Made by a program: the position numbers and the translations under genes. A stretch of 64,000 nucleotides of DNA from Thalassobius vesicularis (GTDB taxonomy: Bacteria; Pseudomonadota; Alphaproteobacteria; Rhodobacterales; Rhodobacteraceae): assembly GCF_004799325.1 (NCBI RefSeq), contig NZ_SSMD01000001.1, positions 186,001 through 250,000 on the forward strand, in the 5' to 3' direction. This document shows positions 26,406 through 34,142 of this stretch, piece by piece; positions within the stretch are counted from its first letter, which is position 1, and each line of letters opens with the position of its first letter. The notes beneath the pieces are model-generated. The model had not been told where the DNA came from. It worked only from the letters and a program-made list of their open reading frames with translations, and ran no database searches.

Positions 26406-28199
26406 TTAGACGCGGATCACATCCGGGTCGGCGTCGTCATAGATCCGGGCCACCAGGTCGGCGCGGCGCGACAGCACCTTGCGGACGTTGAGGTTGCCCT
26501 TGGCGGTGATCTCGTGGTCGGTCAGCGAGGGGGGCTCGGCCAGGACCAGCGCGCGGCCGATCCGGGTGGAGCTGCCGGTGGCGTGCTCGGCCAGCGCGGT
26601 CAGCGCGGCGCGGACCTTGTCGACGATCGCGGGGTCGGTGACGATTTCCCCGGCCTTGCCGGCGTGCGGCGGGGTCGGGAACAGCATCACGCCGATTTCC
26701 GAGCGGTCCTGGCCGGTGATCACCAGATCGCCGATCACGCCGTCCAGCGCGGTCATCAGCTGGCCACGCAGCGAGGCGCAGCGCACCCAGGTGCCCGAGG
26801 TCAGCTTGAAGTCTTCCGAGATGCGACCGTCGAAGCTGAGGCCGCGATCGGCATTGCCGGGCTCCACGAACTTCACCGCGTCGCCGGTGATCAGGTAGCC
26901 CTCGTCATCGAAGCTTTCGGCGGTTTTCGAGGGGTCCTCGAAATAGCCGGGCATGATGTTGGGGCCCTTGCAGCGCAGTTCATAGCGGGCGTCGTCGTCG
27001 GGGATCAGCTTGATCTCGGCGCCCGGGACCGGCACGCCGATGATGCCCGAGCGCTCGACCCGCTCATGCACGATCAGCGTGGCGGGCGCGGTTTCCGTCA
27101 TGCCCCAGCTGGACACCATCAGCGGCACCTTGCCGGTGACTTCGGTCGCCATGTCGCCCAGGGCTTTCCAGATTTCCTGCGGCAGCGAGGCGCCGGCGTA
27201 GAAGGTGAAATCCAGACCGGTGAAGAACTTCTTGCGCAGCTCGGGGTCGGCTTTCAGTGCGGCCACCTGACGGGCGAAACCGACGGGCACGTTGAAGGCC
27301 AGTGTGCCGGTGTGCATCTTCATGTTCTCCAGCGAGCGGGGGAACAGCGCATCGGTCGGCTTGCCGTCGTCGATATAGATCGCGCCGCCATTGGCCAGCA
27401 TCATGTTGAAGTTGTGCGAGCCGCCGAACACGTGGTTCCAGGGCAGCCAGTCCAGGATTTTCGGGGGACGGGCGCGCAGCACCGGGAAGGCATCCGCGAT
27501 CTGGGTCTGGTTCACGCACATCATCTTGTGCGTGGTGATCACGCCCTTGGGGTGCGAGGTCGAGCCCGAGGTGAACAGGATCTTTGCCAGCGTATCGGGG
27601 GCCACGGCTGCATGGGCGGCGTCCACGTCCACGTCGGCACCGGCCAGCGCCTCGGCAAAGGGGATCACGTCGCGCGGGGCGCCTTCGGTGGCCGAGGCCA
27701 GGATGTCGAAGTCGGCCAGCGCCTCCATCGCGACGGCGTCCTTGTAGCGGCCTGCGTCATCGACGAACAGCAGGCCCGGGCGGACCTTTTCGATGATGTA
27801 CAGCAGGCGGTCATGCGCGCCGGGGATCAGCGAGTATTGCTCGGCCACCGGCACGCTGGCCATACCGACATATTGCGTGGCCAGCGCCAGCAACGCGTGA
27901 TCGACCGAGTTGCCGGACATCACGACGACCGGGCCCTTCTTGTCATAACCCTTGGACAGCAGCCACGCGCCGATGTTGCGCACGGCCTTCAGCGCCTGCG
28001 CATAGGTCACTTCGCGCCAGCCCGGCCCGCTGCGTTCCGCGATCAGCACCGCGTCGGGGGTCTTTTCGGCCCATTTGTGCAGCCATTCGCCGGTGGTTTT
28101 GGCGACGGGCCCCAGCTTGTGCGAGGACCGCAAGATCAGAGTGCCGTCCGCACGAGTCTCGGTCAGCACGTCATGGGGGGCGGTAATCTGGTCGGTCAT
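26406..28199 (-). CDS. fcs: Feruloyl-CoA synthetase
   Basis: A 597-residue adenylate-forming enzyme of the feruloyl-CoA synthetase branch. Key blocks are the P-loop ILFTSGSTSHPKGV near residue 210, the FCS-characteristic DWLPWNHVFGGSHNFN, YAGASLPQEIW, SSWGMTETAPA and YLITGDAVKF with FDGRISEDFKL. It activates ferulate, coumarate or caffeate to the CoA thioester. GAGGAG lies upstream of ATG 28199, and a much longer open frame to 28514 overlaps marR in another frame and is not real. It is downstream of ech and marR in the same transcript. Confidence 0.92.
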   Translation of the reverse strand: MTDQITAPHDVLTETRADGTLILRSSHKLGPVAKTTGEWLHKWAEKTPDAVLIAERSGPGWREVTYAQALKAVRNIGAWLLSKGYDKKGPVVVMSGNSVDHALLALATQYVGMASVPVAEQYSLIPGAHDRLLYIIEKVRPGLLFVDDAGRYKDAVAMEALADFDILASATEGAPRDVIPFAEALAGADVDVDAAHAAVAPDTLAKILFTSGSTSHPKGVITTHKMMCVNQTQIADAFPVLRARPPKILDWLPWNHVFGGSHNFNMMLANGGAIYIDDGKPTDALFPRSLENMKMHTGTLAFNVPVGFARQVAALKADPELRKKFFTGLDFTFYAGASLPQEIWKALGDMATEVTGKVPLMVSSWGMTETAPATLIVHERVERSGIIGVPVPGAEIKLIPDDDARYELRCKGPNIMPGYFEDPSKTAESFDDEGYLITGDAVKFVEPGNADRGLSFDGRISEDFKLTSGTWVRCASLRGQLMTALDGVIGDLVITGQDRSEIGVMLFPTPPHAGKAGEIVTDPAIVDKVRAALTALAEHATGSSTRIGRALVLAEPPSLTDHEITAKGNLNVRKVLSRRADLVARIYDDADPDVIRV

Positions 28200-28213
28200 T
28201 TGGGTGGATCTCC

Positions 28214-28690
28214 TCAATCCAGGGGGTCGATGCGGCGCAGCAGATCTGCCAGCTGGGCACGTTCTTCGGGGCTCAGATTGACCAGCCGTTCCTCCTCGGC
28301 TTTGGCCAGGGCCCGCGCGGCGGCGTCGCGCCGCTTGATCCCGGCCAGCGTCGCGCGCAGGGCATAGGATCGACGGTCGGTGGGGACGCGGAAGCGACCG
28401 ATCAGGTTGATCTCTTCCAGAGAGTCGATGATCAGCACCGTGTTCGAGCGTTCCATGTTCAGCGCGGCGGCCAGTTGCGACTGGGTCACGTCCGGGTTGT
28501 CCACGATCACGCACAGCGCCGAAAAGGTCGTGATGCGCAGCCCGTAGGGGTCCAACGCCTTGGCGGCGTTGGATTGCATGATGTTGGACGCGCGCTTGAT
28601 GTTGTACCCGGCATAGTCGCGCAGGTGCCGGTCCAGGGGGCCGGCCTGCTCGGGCGTTTCTTCGGGTTTGTCAGCGGTTTTGCGCACCAT
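28214..28690 (-). CDS. MarR-family regulator of the hydroxycinnamate operon
   Basis: A 158-residue MarR-type winged-helix protein. The HTH is DVTQSQLAAALNMERSNTVLIIDSLEEINLIGRF and the wing VPTDRRSYALRATLAG. It lies 6 bp after ech and 14 bp before fcs on the same strand, so it is translated within the operon it probably represses. Relatives in this context (CouR, HcaR, FerR types) are MarR repressors released by hydroxycinnamoyl-CoA thioesters. A palindrome over the -10 box of the ech promoter is its likely operator. Confidence 0.88.
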   Translation of the reverse strand: MVRKTADKPEETPEQAGPLDRHLRDYAGYNIKRASNIMQSNAAKALDPYGLRITTFSALCVIVDNPDVTQSQLAAALNMERSNTVLIIDSLEEINLIGRFRVPTDRRSYALRATLAGIKRRDAAARALAKAEEERLVNLSPEERAQLADLLRRIDPLD

Positions 28691-28696
28691 GGGACG

Positions 28697-29467
28697 TTAC
28701 CGGAAGGTCGGGGTGCGCTTCTCCAGGAAGGCGCGCAGGCCCTCCTGAGCGTCCGGGCTGGTCTGGGTCAGCGCCGCGCACAGGCTTTCGGTGAACAGGC
28801 CGTCCTGCTTGGACATGTCCTCGATCCGGGCCAGGGCGTGGATCATGACGTAGTTCGACATGCCCGCGTTCTTGGCGATCTTGCCGGCCAGGTCCATCGC
28901 CAGTTCCAGCGCCTCGCCTTCACCGACCGAGTAATGCGCCAGACCCAGGGCCAGGCCCTCGTCCGCGCCGTATTTACGGCCGGTCAGCATCATTTCCGTC
29001 ATGCGGTCCGCGCCCAGGATACGGCCCACGCGCACCGATGCGCCGCCGCCGACGTAGATCCCGCGCCGCCCCTCGGGCAGCTGAAAAATGGTCGAGGGTT
29101 CAGCGATCCGCACATGGGTCGAGGTCGCCAGCTCCAGCCCGCCACCGATCACCGCGCCGAACATGGCCGACACGACCGGCAGGCCGCCGAACTGGATCTT
29201 GTCCATGACACCGTGCCAGTTGCGCGAGTGGCGCATCGTGCCCTCGGCATCGCGGGCGACGTGCTCGCTCAGGTCCAGACCCGAGCAATAATGCCCGTCC
29301 ACACCCGTCAGAACGACGACTTTGGCTTCGGCGGGCGGGTTCGAGAAAAACCCGTCCAGCGCAGCCAGCAGCTGATCGTTCATCGCGTTGCGCTTGCCGG
29401 GGCGGTTCATCGTCACAACGGCGATGTCGCCCTTCATCTCGACCTTGAGGATTTCGGTGTCAGTCAT
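28697..29467 (-). CDS. Crotonase-family enoyl-CoA hydratase, probable hydroxycinnamoyl-CoA hydratase/lyase
   Basis: A 256-residue crotonase. Seen are the NRPGKRNAMN opening, the oxyanion-hole regions GHYCSGLDL and AVIGGGLELATS, and QLPEGRRGIYVGGGASVRV, which carries a catalytic-type Glu. With feruloyl-CoA synthetase in the operon the likely reaction is hydration and retro-aldol cleavage of feruloyl-CoA to vanillin and acetyl-CoA, or simple hydration in a beta-oxidation route. The start at 29467 has GGAG upstream; a GTG at 29479 adds four residues. It is first in the operon behind a clear promoter. Confidence 0.87.
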   Translation of the reverse strand: MTDTEILKVEMKGDIAVVTMNRPGKRNAMNDQLLAALDGFFSNPPAEAKVVVLTGVDGHYCSGLDLSEHVARDAEGTMRHSRNWHGVMDKIQFGGLPVVSAMFGAVIGGGLELATSTHVRIAEPSTIFQLPEGRRGIYVGGGASVRVGRILGADRMTEMMLTGRKYGADEGLALGLAHYSVGEGEALELAMDLAGKIAKNAGMSNYVMIHALARIEDMSKQDGLFTESLCAALTQTSPDAQEGLRAFLEKRTPTFR

Positions 29468-29491
29468 TGCTATCTCCACTATTAGTTATGT

Positions 29492-29520
29492 TCTATAGCT
29501 ATATTCGCAGCCCGAGTCAA
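29492..29520 (-). promoter_or_regulatory. Sigma70-type promoter with overlapping palindrome driving ech-marR-fcs
   Basis: On the minus strand, TTGACT (29520-29515), a 17-bp spacer, then TATAGA (29497-29492), 24 bp before the ech start codon. The perfect palindrome TATAGCTATA (29494-29503) overlaps the -10 box, the usual position for a MarR repressor site. Confidence 0.7.
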
Positions 29521-29560
29521 AAGATTCATGCGGTCCCGTACGGCGGATCACACAAAGAAA

Positions 29561-29587
29561 ACGCCCCGGACCGAATGGCCGGGGCGT
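29561..29587 (-). terminator. Terminator between TRAP operon and ech operon
   Basis: ACGCCCCGG / CCGGGGCGT stem, followed on the minus strand by TTTTCTTTG. It separates dctM (ending at 29618) from the ech promoter. Confidence 0.85.
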
Positions 29588-29617
29588 CTGTTTTTCTGTC
29601 GCTATATCATAGCCTTG

Positions 29618-30946
29618 TCAGTGCAGGATGCGGACAAGGAACAGCGTGATCGACGGGAAGGCGACCAGCAGCATCACCCGCACGATGTCCGAGGCGACAA
29701 AGTACATCACCGCCTTGTAGGTCTCGACCATCGGGGTCAGACGGTCCATCGAGTTGATGACGAACAGGTTCATCCCCACGGGTGGCGTGATCAGGCCGAC
29801 CTCGACGACGATCAGAACGATGATGCCGAACCAGATCGCGACCTCTTCTGCCGTCATGCCGAAATCCATCGCCGAGATGATCGGGAAGAAGATCGGAACC
29901 GTCAGCAGGATCATCGACAGCGAATCCATCACGCAGCCAAAGATCAGGTACAGAACCAGGATCAGCGACAGCACGATCCACGGGCTCAGGCCCAGTCCGA
30001 CCACGTATTCCGACAGCGCCTGCGGCACCTGGCTTTGCGCCAGGAAGCCGTTGTAGAACCCGGCACCCAGAACGATGAAGAAGATCATGCCGGTGCCGCG
30101 TGCGGTGGCGATGAAGCTTTCGATCAGCGTGTGCTTGGTCAGGCCGCCGTTGATCAGCGCGATCAGACCGGTGCCAAAGGCGCCAACTGCCGCACCCTCG
30201 GACGGGGTGAAGATGCCCAGGTAGATACCGCCGACGACCGACAGGAACACCAGCATCACCGGCCACACGTCGATCAGCGCCTGGATCCGTTCCGACATCG
30301 GCTGCGGCTCACGCACGCCGGCCGATTTGGGGTGGATACGCACGTAGATCGAGATCGTGATCATGTAGCCGATCGCCGCCAGGATGCCCGGAATGAACGC
30401 GGCCAGGAACAGCTTGGCGATGTTCTGCTCGGTCAGGATGGCGTAGATCACCAGGATGACCGACGGCGGGATCAGGATGCCCAGCGTGCCGCCCGCGGCC
30501 AGCGTGGCCGTGGAAAACCCGCCCGAATAGCCATAGCGGCGCAGTTCCGGCAGCGCGACCTGGCTCATGGTGGCCGCGGTTGCCAGCGACGACCCGCAGA
30601 TCGAGCCGAAGCCCGCACACGCGCCAACAGCCGCCATTGCGACGCCGCCCTTGCGGTGACCCAGGAATGCCTCGGCCGCCTTGAACAGCGCCTGGCTCAT
30701 GCCGCCCAGGGTCGCGAAATGGCCCATCAGGATGAACATCGGCACGATCGCCAGCGAGTAGCTGGAATAGGTCGAGTAGGTCTCGGTCTTCAGCTTGGCG
30801 AAGGCCACGTTGAACCCGTTGTTGATGAAGTACAGGCCGAACAGGCCGGCCAGGAACATGGCCAGACCGATCGGAACCCGCAGGAAAATCATCACCAGCA
30901 GGACCGGAAAGGACAGAAGTCCGATTTCGAGATTGGTAAAGTCCAT
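29618..30946 (-). CDS. dctM: TRAP transporter large permease (DctM)
   Basis: A 442-residue membrane protein with about twelve spans, of the DctM subfamily of TRAP transporters, the sodium-driven channel subunit. It has the typical MFLAGLFGLYF opening, GSICGSSLATAATMSQVALPELRRYGY and GTLGILIPPSVILVIYA. The start shares one base with the dctQ stop (TGATG). In this cluster it most likely imports hydroxycinnamates or other aromatic acids, as TarPQM does in Rhodopseudomonas. Confidence 0.95.
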   Translation of the reverse strand: MDFTNLEIGLLSFPVLLVMIFLRVPIGLAMFLAGLFGLYFINNGFNVAFAKLKTETYSTYSSYSLAIVPMFILMGHFATLGGMSQALFKAAEAFLGHRKGGVAMAAVGACAGFGSICGSSLATAATMSQVALPELRRYGYSGGFSTATLAAGGTLGILIPPSVILVIYAILTEQNIAKLFLAAFIPGILAAIGYMITISIYVRIHPKSAGVREPQPMSERIQALIDVWPVMLVFLSVVGGIYLGIFTPSEGAAVGAFGTGLIALINGGLTKHTLIESFIATARGTGMIFFIVLGAGFYNGFLAQSQVPQALSEYVVGLGLSPWIVLSLILVLYLIFGCVMDSLSMILLTVPIFFPIISAMDFGMTAEEVAIWFGIIVLIVVEVGLITPPVGMNLFVINSMDRLTPMVETYKAVMYFVASDIVRVMLLVAFPSITLFLVRILH

Positions 30947-31530
30947 CAGTGTTCAGCTCCCCCGCCCACATGGATGATGGTGCGCCCCGAGAAGAATTCC
31001 GCGATGCGCACGACGGCCATGTAGACGGCTACCACCGCCGCGATGACTGCGGGCACCAGGCTGGCGGCGTATGCCCACCAGATCGGGAACTGCAACAGGA
31101 AGGTTGTTTCGTTGTAACGCATCTTGGATTGCATCCCGTCATACAGACGCCATGCGATCAGGATCAGCGCAAAGCTGAACAGGATCTCGACGATCATCTG
31201 GATGAAACGGTTTGCCTTCACCGGCAAAGCCGAGGTGAAGATGTCCACCGATGCGTGTCCGCCGGTGATCTGGCACAGCGGAATAAAGGCGAAAATGGCA
31301 AAGGCGATGCCCGCCTCGACCAGCTCGAAGTCACCCAGGACGGGGCCAACGCCCGCGTCCAGCACGGCCTGTGCGGCGTCACCCAGCAGGCTTTGCGCCA
31401 GACCCGAGTGGAACAGGGTATTCAGCGCGCGCCCGGCCACCGACACGCAGGTCAGCAGCACCAGAAGGGTCAGGATGATGCCCCCCAGGATGGCCATGTA
31501 GCGGGCAATCTTGTTCATGAACTGTTGCAT
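30946..31530 (-). CDS. dctQ: TRAP transporter small permease (DctQ)
   Basis: A 194-residue four-span membrane protein of the DctQ type, with an AGxALN motif near residue 40, a central AGIAFAIFAFIPLCQ span and GHASVDIFTSAL. It scaffolds DctM for docking of the binding protein. The start at 31530 is set by GAGGAT upstream; a frame to 31602 runs into the intergenic region. Confidence 0.93.
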   Translation of the reverse strand: MQQFMNKIARYMAILGGIILTLLVLLTCVSVAGRALNTLFHSGLAQSLLGDAAQAVLDAGVGPVLGDFELVEAGIAFAIFAFIPLCQITGGHASVDIFTSALPVKANRFIQMIVEILFSFALILIAWRLYDGMQSKMRYNETTFLLQFPIWWAYAASLVPAVIAAVVAVYMAVVRIAEFFSGRTIIHVGGGAEH

Positions 31531-31608
31531 AGTATCCTCGTCCTTGATGCGAGAGGTACGTAGAGACCACGGCAGGATACCCTGCCGTGGCCGCAAAGGC
31601 ACCAGGCC

Positions 31609-32643
31609 TTAGTTCGAGTACTTGGCGATCAGGCCTTTTGCCTGATCCAGCAGCGCCGCGCCGTCCATGCCCTTGTCGGTCATTTCAGCGACCCACTTGG
31701 CTTCGACGCCTTTCGACGCTTCTTTCCAGACGGCGACCTGCTCGTCGTTCAGCACGACGATGTTGTTGCCACGGTCTTGGGCGATCTTCTTGGCGGGCTC
31801 GTCGGCGGCCTGCATGGTCTTGCCGGCCCATGCCGAAACGTCCGCACCCGAGTTCGCGTCGATCACGGCCTTCAGGTCGTCGGGCAGCGCGTCGTACTTG
31901 TCCTTGTTCATCGCGAAGATGAAGTTGGTGGTGTACAGCGATGCGTTGCCGAATTCGGTGTGGTTGGTCACCAGTTCCGAAACCTTCAGCGCGGCGGTCA
32001 CTTCCCACGGAATGACGGTCGCGTCGATCACGCCTTTCGACAGCGCTTCGGGCACGGCCGGAACCGGCATGCCGATCGGGGTTGCGCCCAGGTCGGTGAA
32101 CAGGATGTTGGTCACGCGGGTCGGGGCGCGCAGCTTGACGCCGTTCAGGTCAGCCGGTGCGGCAACCGGGTTCTTCGAGTGGATCAGGCCCGGGCCGTGC
32201 ACCCACAGGGCGATCGGCTTGAAGGTCGAGTACTCGTTGTCGAACATGTTTGCTTCGGCATATTCCCAATACGCGCGGCTGGTGGCCTCGGCGTTGGTCA
32301 TCATGAACGGCAGTTCGAACACTTCTGCCTTGGGGAAACGGCCGGGGGTGTAGCCCGCAACGGTCCACACGATGTCCGCGATGCCGTCTTCCAGCTGGCC
32401 GATCAGCTCTGGCGGCTTGCCGCCCAGCTGCATCGAGGGATAACGCTCGATCTTGATACGGCCCTTCGAGTCAGCCTCGATCTTGTCGGCCCAGACGTCC
32501 AGGATCTGCGCGGGCACGTTGGCTTGTGCCGGCAGGAACTGGTGCATCTTCAGGGTCACTTCCTGAGCGATAGCCGCCGCACCGGTGCCGGCCAGGATGG
32601 CCGCCGCCGCTGCCGTACGCAGAGCAGTCTTGAAAAGTTTCAT
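31609..32643 (-). CDS. dctP: TRAP transporter substrate-binding protein (DctP)
   Basis: A 344-residue periplasmic binding protein with a signal peptide of about 26 residues ending AIAQ. DctP features: VTLKMHQFLPAQAN, the dimer/ligand arginine region GVKLRAPTRVTN, and ATVIPWEVTAALKVSELV. GGGAGG is just before the ATG. It is the first TRAP gene, 96 bp downstream of the zeta-class GST gene. Ligand by context: an aromatic acid, probably a hydroxycinnamate. Confidence 0.93.
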   Translation of the reverse strand: MKLFKTALRTAAAAAILAGTGAAAIAQEVTLKMHQFLPAQANVPAQILDVWADKIEADSKGRIKIERYPSMQLGGKPPELIGQLEDGIADIVWTVAGYTPGRFPKAEVFELPFMMTNAEATSRAYWEYAEANMFDNEYSTFKPIALWVHGPGLIHSKNPVAAPADLNGVKLRAPTRVTNILFTDLGATPIGMPVPAVPEALSKGVIDATVIPWEVTAALKVSELVTNHTEFGNASLYTTNFIFAMNKDKYDALPDDLKAVIDANSGADVSAWAGKTMQAADEPAKKIAQDRGNNIVVLNDEQVAVWKEASKGVEAKWVAEMTDKGMDGAALLDQAKGLIAKYSN

Positions 32644-32710
32644 TGTCTTACCTCCCGTGGTTAAGATTGTCGGCCCACCCTTAGGCAGGCAAACGCCGTT
32701 GTCCGCGCGT

Positions 32711-32732
32711 CGCCCCGTGTCAGTGCGGGGCG
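32711..32732 (-). other. GC hairpin between GST and dctP genes
   Basis: CGCCCCG / CGGGGCG stem with an 8-nt loop in the 96-bp gap. There is no T-tract; it could modulate the relative expression of the two genes if they share a transcript. Confidence 0.4.
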
Positions 32733-32739
32733 CCGTCGG

Positions 32740-33384
32740 TCATGCTTCGAAATCCGGCTGCGCCTTCGGATGTGCAGCAGCGAAAGCCGGATTTGATTGA
32801 CATTGTTCATAAATCGCATTGATGCGCGTCAGATGCGAAATATCAACATTAAAACGTTCGGCCGAGAAAACCTGCGGCACCAGACAGATGTCTGCCAGCC
32901 CCGGTTCGTCGCCGAAACAATAGGCCGTCGCGTCGCCGCGCTTGGCCAGGATGTCCTCGCAGGCTTGCAGCCCGTCGCCCAGCCAGCGCGCCAGCCATGC
33001 GTTGACGGCATCCTCGCCCAGGCCCAGATCGCTGCGCAGGTATTGCAGTACGCGCAGGTTCTGTAGCGGGTGGATTTCGCAGGCGATGACCTGGGCAAAC
33101 GCCCGGACCTGCGCGCGCAGGTCCTTGTCCGCCGGGATCAACCGTGCGCCACCGTATGTTTCATCCAGCCACTCGATGATCGCCAGCGACTGGTACAGCT
33201 CCTGCCCGTCGTCGGTGATCAGCGCCGGTACCAGCTTTTGCGGGTTCACGGCGGCGAAATCGGCGGATTTGTGTTTGCCGCTTTTCAGGTGCACGCTTTC
33301 GAAATCGTACTCCAGCCCCTTGAGGTTGAAGGCGATCCGGCAGCGGTAGGCCGAAGAGCTGCGGAAATATCCCAGAAAGCGCAT
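32740..33384 (-). CDS. maiA: Zeta-class glutathione transferase, maleylacetoacetate/maleylpyruvate isomerase
   Basis: A 214-residue GST. The zeta-class glutathione motif SSSAYRCR is at residues 9-16, followed by NPQKLVPAL and QSLAIIEWLDE (cis-Pro and Ser-Glu of the thioredoxin fold), and the C-terminal helical domain with FGDEPGLADICLVPQVF. These enzymes isomerise maleylacetoacetate (tyrosine/homogentisate) or maleylpyruvate (gentisate) to the fumaryl form. It is divergent from a MarR gene and upstream of the TRAP genes, so it belongs to aromatic-acid catabolism here. Which isomer it uses cannot be decided. Confidence 0.88.
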   Translation of the reverse strand: MRFLGYFRSSSAYRCRIAFNLKGLEYDFESVHLKSGKHKSADFAAVNPQKLVPALITDDGQELYQSLAIIEWLDETYGGARLIPADKDLRAQVRAFAQVIACEIHPLQNLRVLQYLRSDLGLGEDAVNAWLARWLGDGLQACEDILAKRGDATAYCFGDEPGLADICLVPQVFSAERFNVDISHLTRINAIYEQCQSNPAFAAAHPKAQPDFEA

Positions 33385-33540
33385 TCGCTCAGGTCTCCAT
33401 GGATTGGGGGGACGGTGATCCGAGGCTCATCCGACACAGCGACGCAAGGTCCGCCCGCAGACGGGTTGCGCAATTCGCGAAGCGGTGGCCAATTGGGTCA
33501 ACACGGGTCCTCCTCCTCAGGATGTGTCGTGGTCCTCTAT

Positions 33541-33560
33541 ACGATATGTATTCATATCGT
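33541..33560. promoter_or_regulatory. 8-bp inverted repeat, candidate MarR operator for the GST/TRAP operon
   Basis: ACGATATG-TATT-CATATCGT is perfectly palindromic. On the minus strand a TTGACA lies just upstream (33575-33570), so the repeat overlaps the core promoter of the leftward GST-TRAP operon. Confidence 0.65.
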
Positions 33561-33609
33561 TATGGATCATGTCAATCTAGTTAACACGGAAACTGAAACA
33601 ACGCTACAC

Positions 33610-33640
33610 TTGACAAATCCGACCATACGGTCGGTAATAA
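33610..33640 (+). promoter_or_regulatory. Promoter and operator of the marR gene
   Basis: TTGACA at 33610-33615, then GGTAAT or TAATAA at about 17-19 bp. The palindrome CCGACC-ATAC-GGTCGG (33619-33634) fills the spacer, a typical autorepression layout. Confidence 0.6.
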
Positions 33641-33658
33641 GAAAAAACCAGAGGGAAA

Positions 33659-34090
33659 ATGGCTGAATTTCACGATATGCCCGGGCACCTTGTCCGGCGT
33701 GCTCACCAGGTGGCGACGGCGCTGTTTCACGACCACATGACTCGTGAAGGCATTGATATCACACCGTTTCAATTCGCCGCCATGTCCGCGATCAAGTTGC
33801 AGCCGGGGTTGGATCAGGCCACCGTCGCGGCCTGGACGGCCTGCGATCGCGCCACGATCGGCGGGGTGGTCGATCGGTTGGTCGAAAAGGGATATGTCGC
33901 CCGATCCGTGTCCGAGAAGGACCGCCGCGCCCGGGTTCTGAACCTGACTGATTCGGGCCGCGCGACGCTGGAGCAGGTGGAAACCATTGCCCGCTCGATC
34001 CAGGACGAGATCACGATGGGCCTCGATGTCGAGGAGAAAGAGACCCTTGTCCGCCTGTTGAAACGGGTCAGCGAGAACCACCCCAAGTAA
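33659..34090 (+). CDS. MarR-family regulator
   Basis: A 143-residue MarR-type protein. The dimer helices are at both ends, the recognition region is GLDQATVAAWTACDRATIGGVVDRLVEKGYV, and the wing is SEKDRRARVLNLTDSG. GAGGG precedes the ATG. It is divergent from the GST-TRAP operon across 274 bp, which contains two distinct palindromes over the two promoters. It probably represses both units and responds to an aromatic acid. Confidence 0.9.
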   Translation: MAEFHDMPGHLVRRAHQVATALFHDHMTREGIDITPFQFAAMSAIKLQPGLDQATVAAWTACDRATIGGVVDRLVEKGYVARSVSEKDRRARVLNLTDSGRATLEQVETIARSIQDEITMGLDVEEKETLVRLLKRVSENHPK

Positions 34091-34095
34091 CGCGA

Positions 34096-34122
34096 AAAGG
34101 CCGGCCCAGGGGGCCGGCCTTT
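34096..34122. terminator. Bidirectional terminator between marR and the ABC substrate-binding gene
   Basis: Perfect 12-bp stem AAAGGCCGGCCC / GGGCCGGCCTTT with a 3-nt loop, between two convergent genes. Confidence 0.88.
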
Positions 34123-34142
34123 CCGATTGGCGCCAACAGGGA

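Noticed and set aside
25509-28367. A 952-codon open frame on the plus strand opposite fcs and the amidohydrolase gene
   Set aside because: It is rich in His, Arg, Gly and Gln with no domain, as expected from the complement of high-GC codons; the minus-strand genes have clear motifs and ribosome binding sites.
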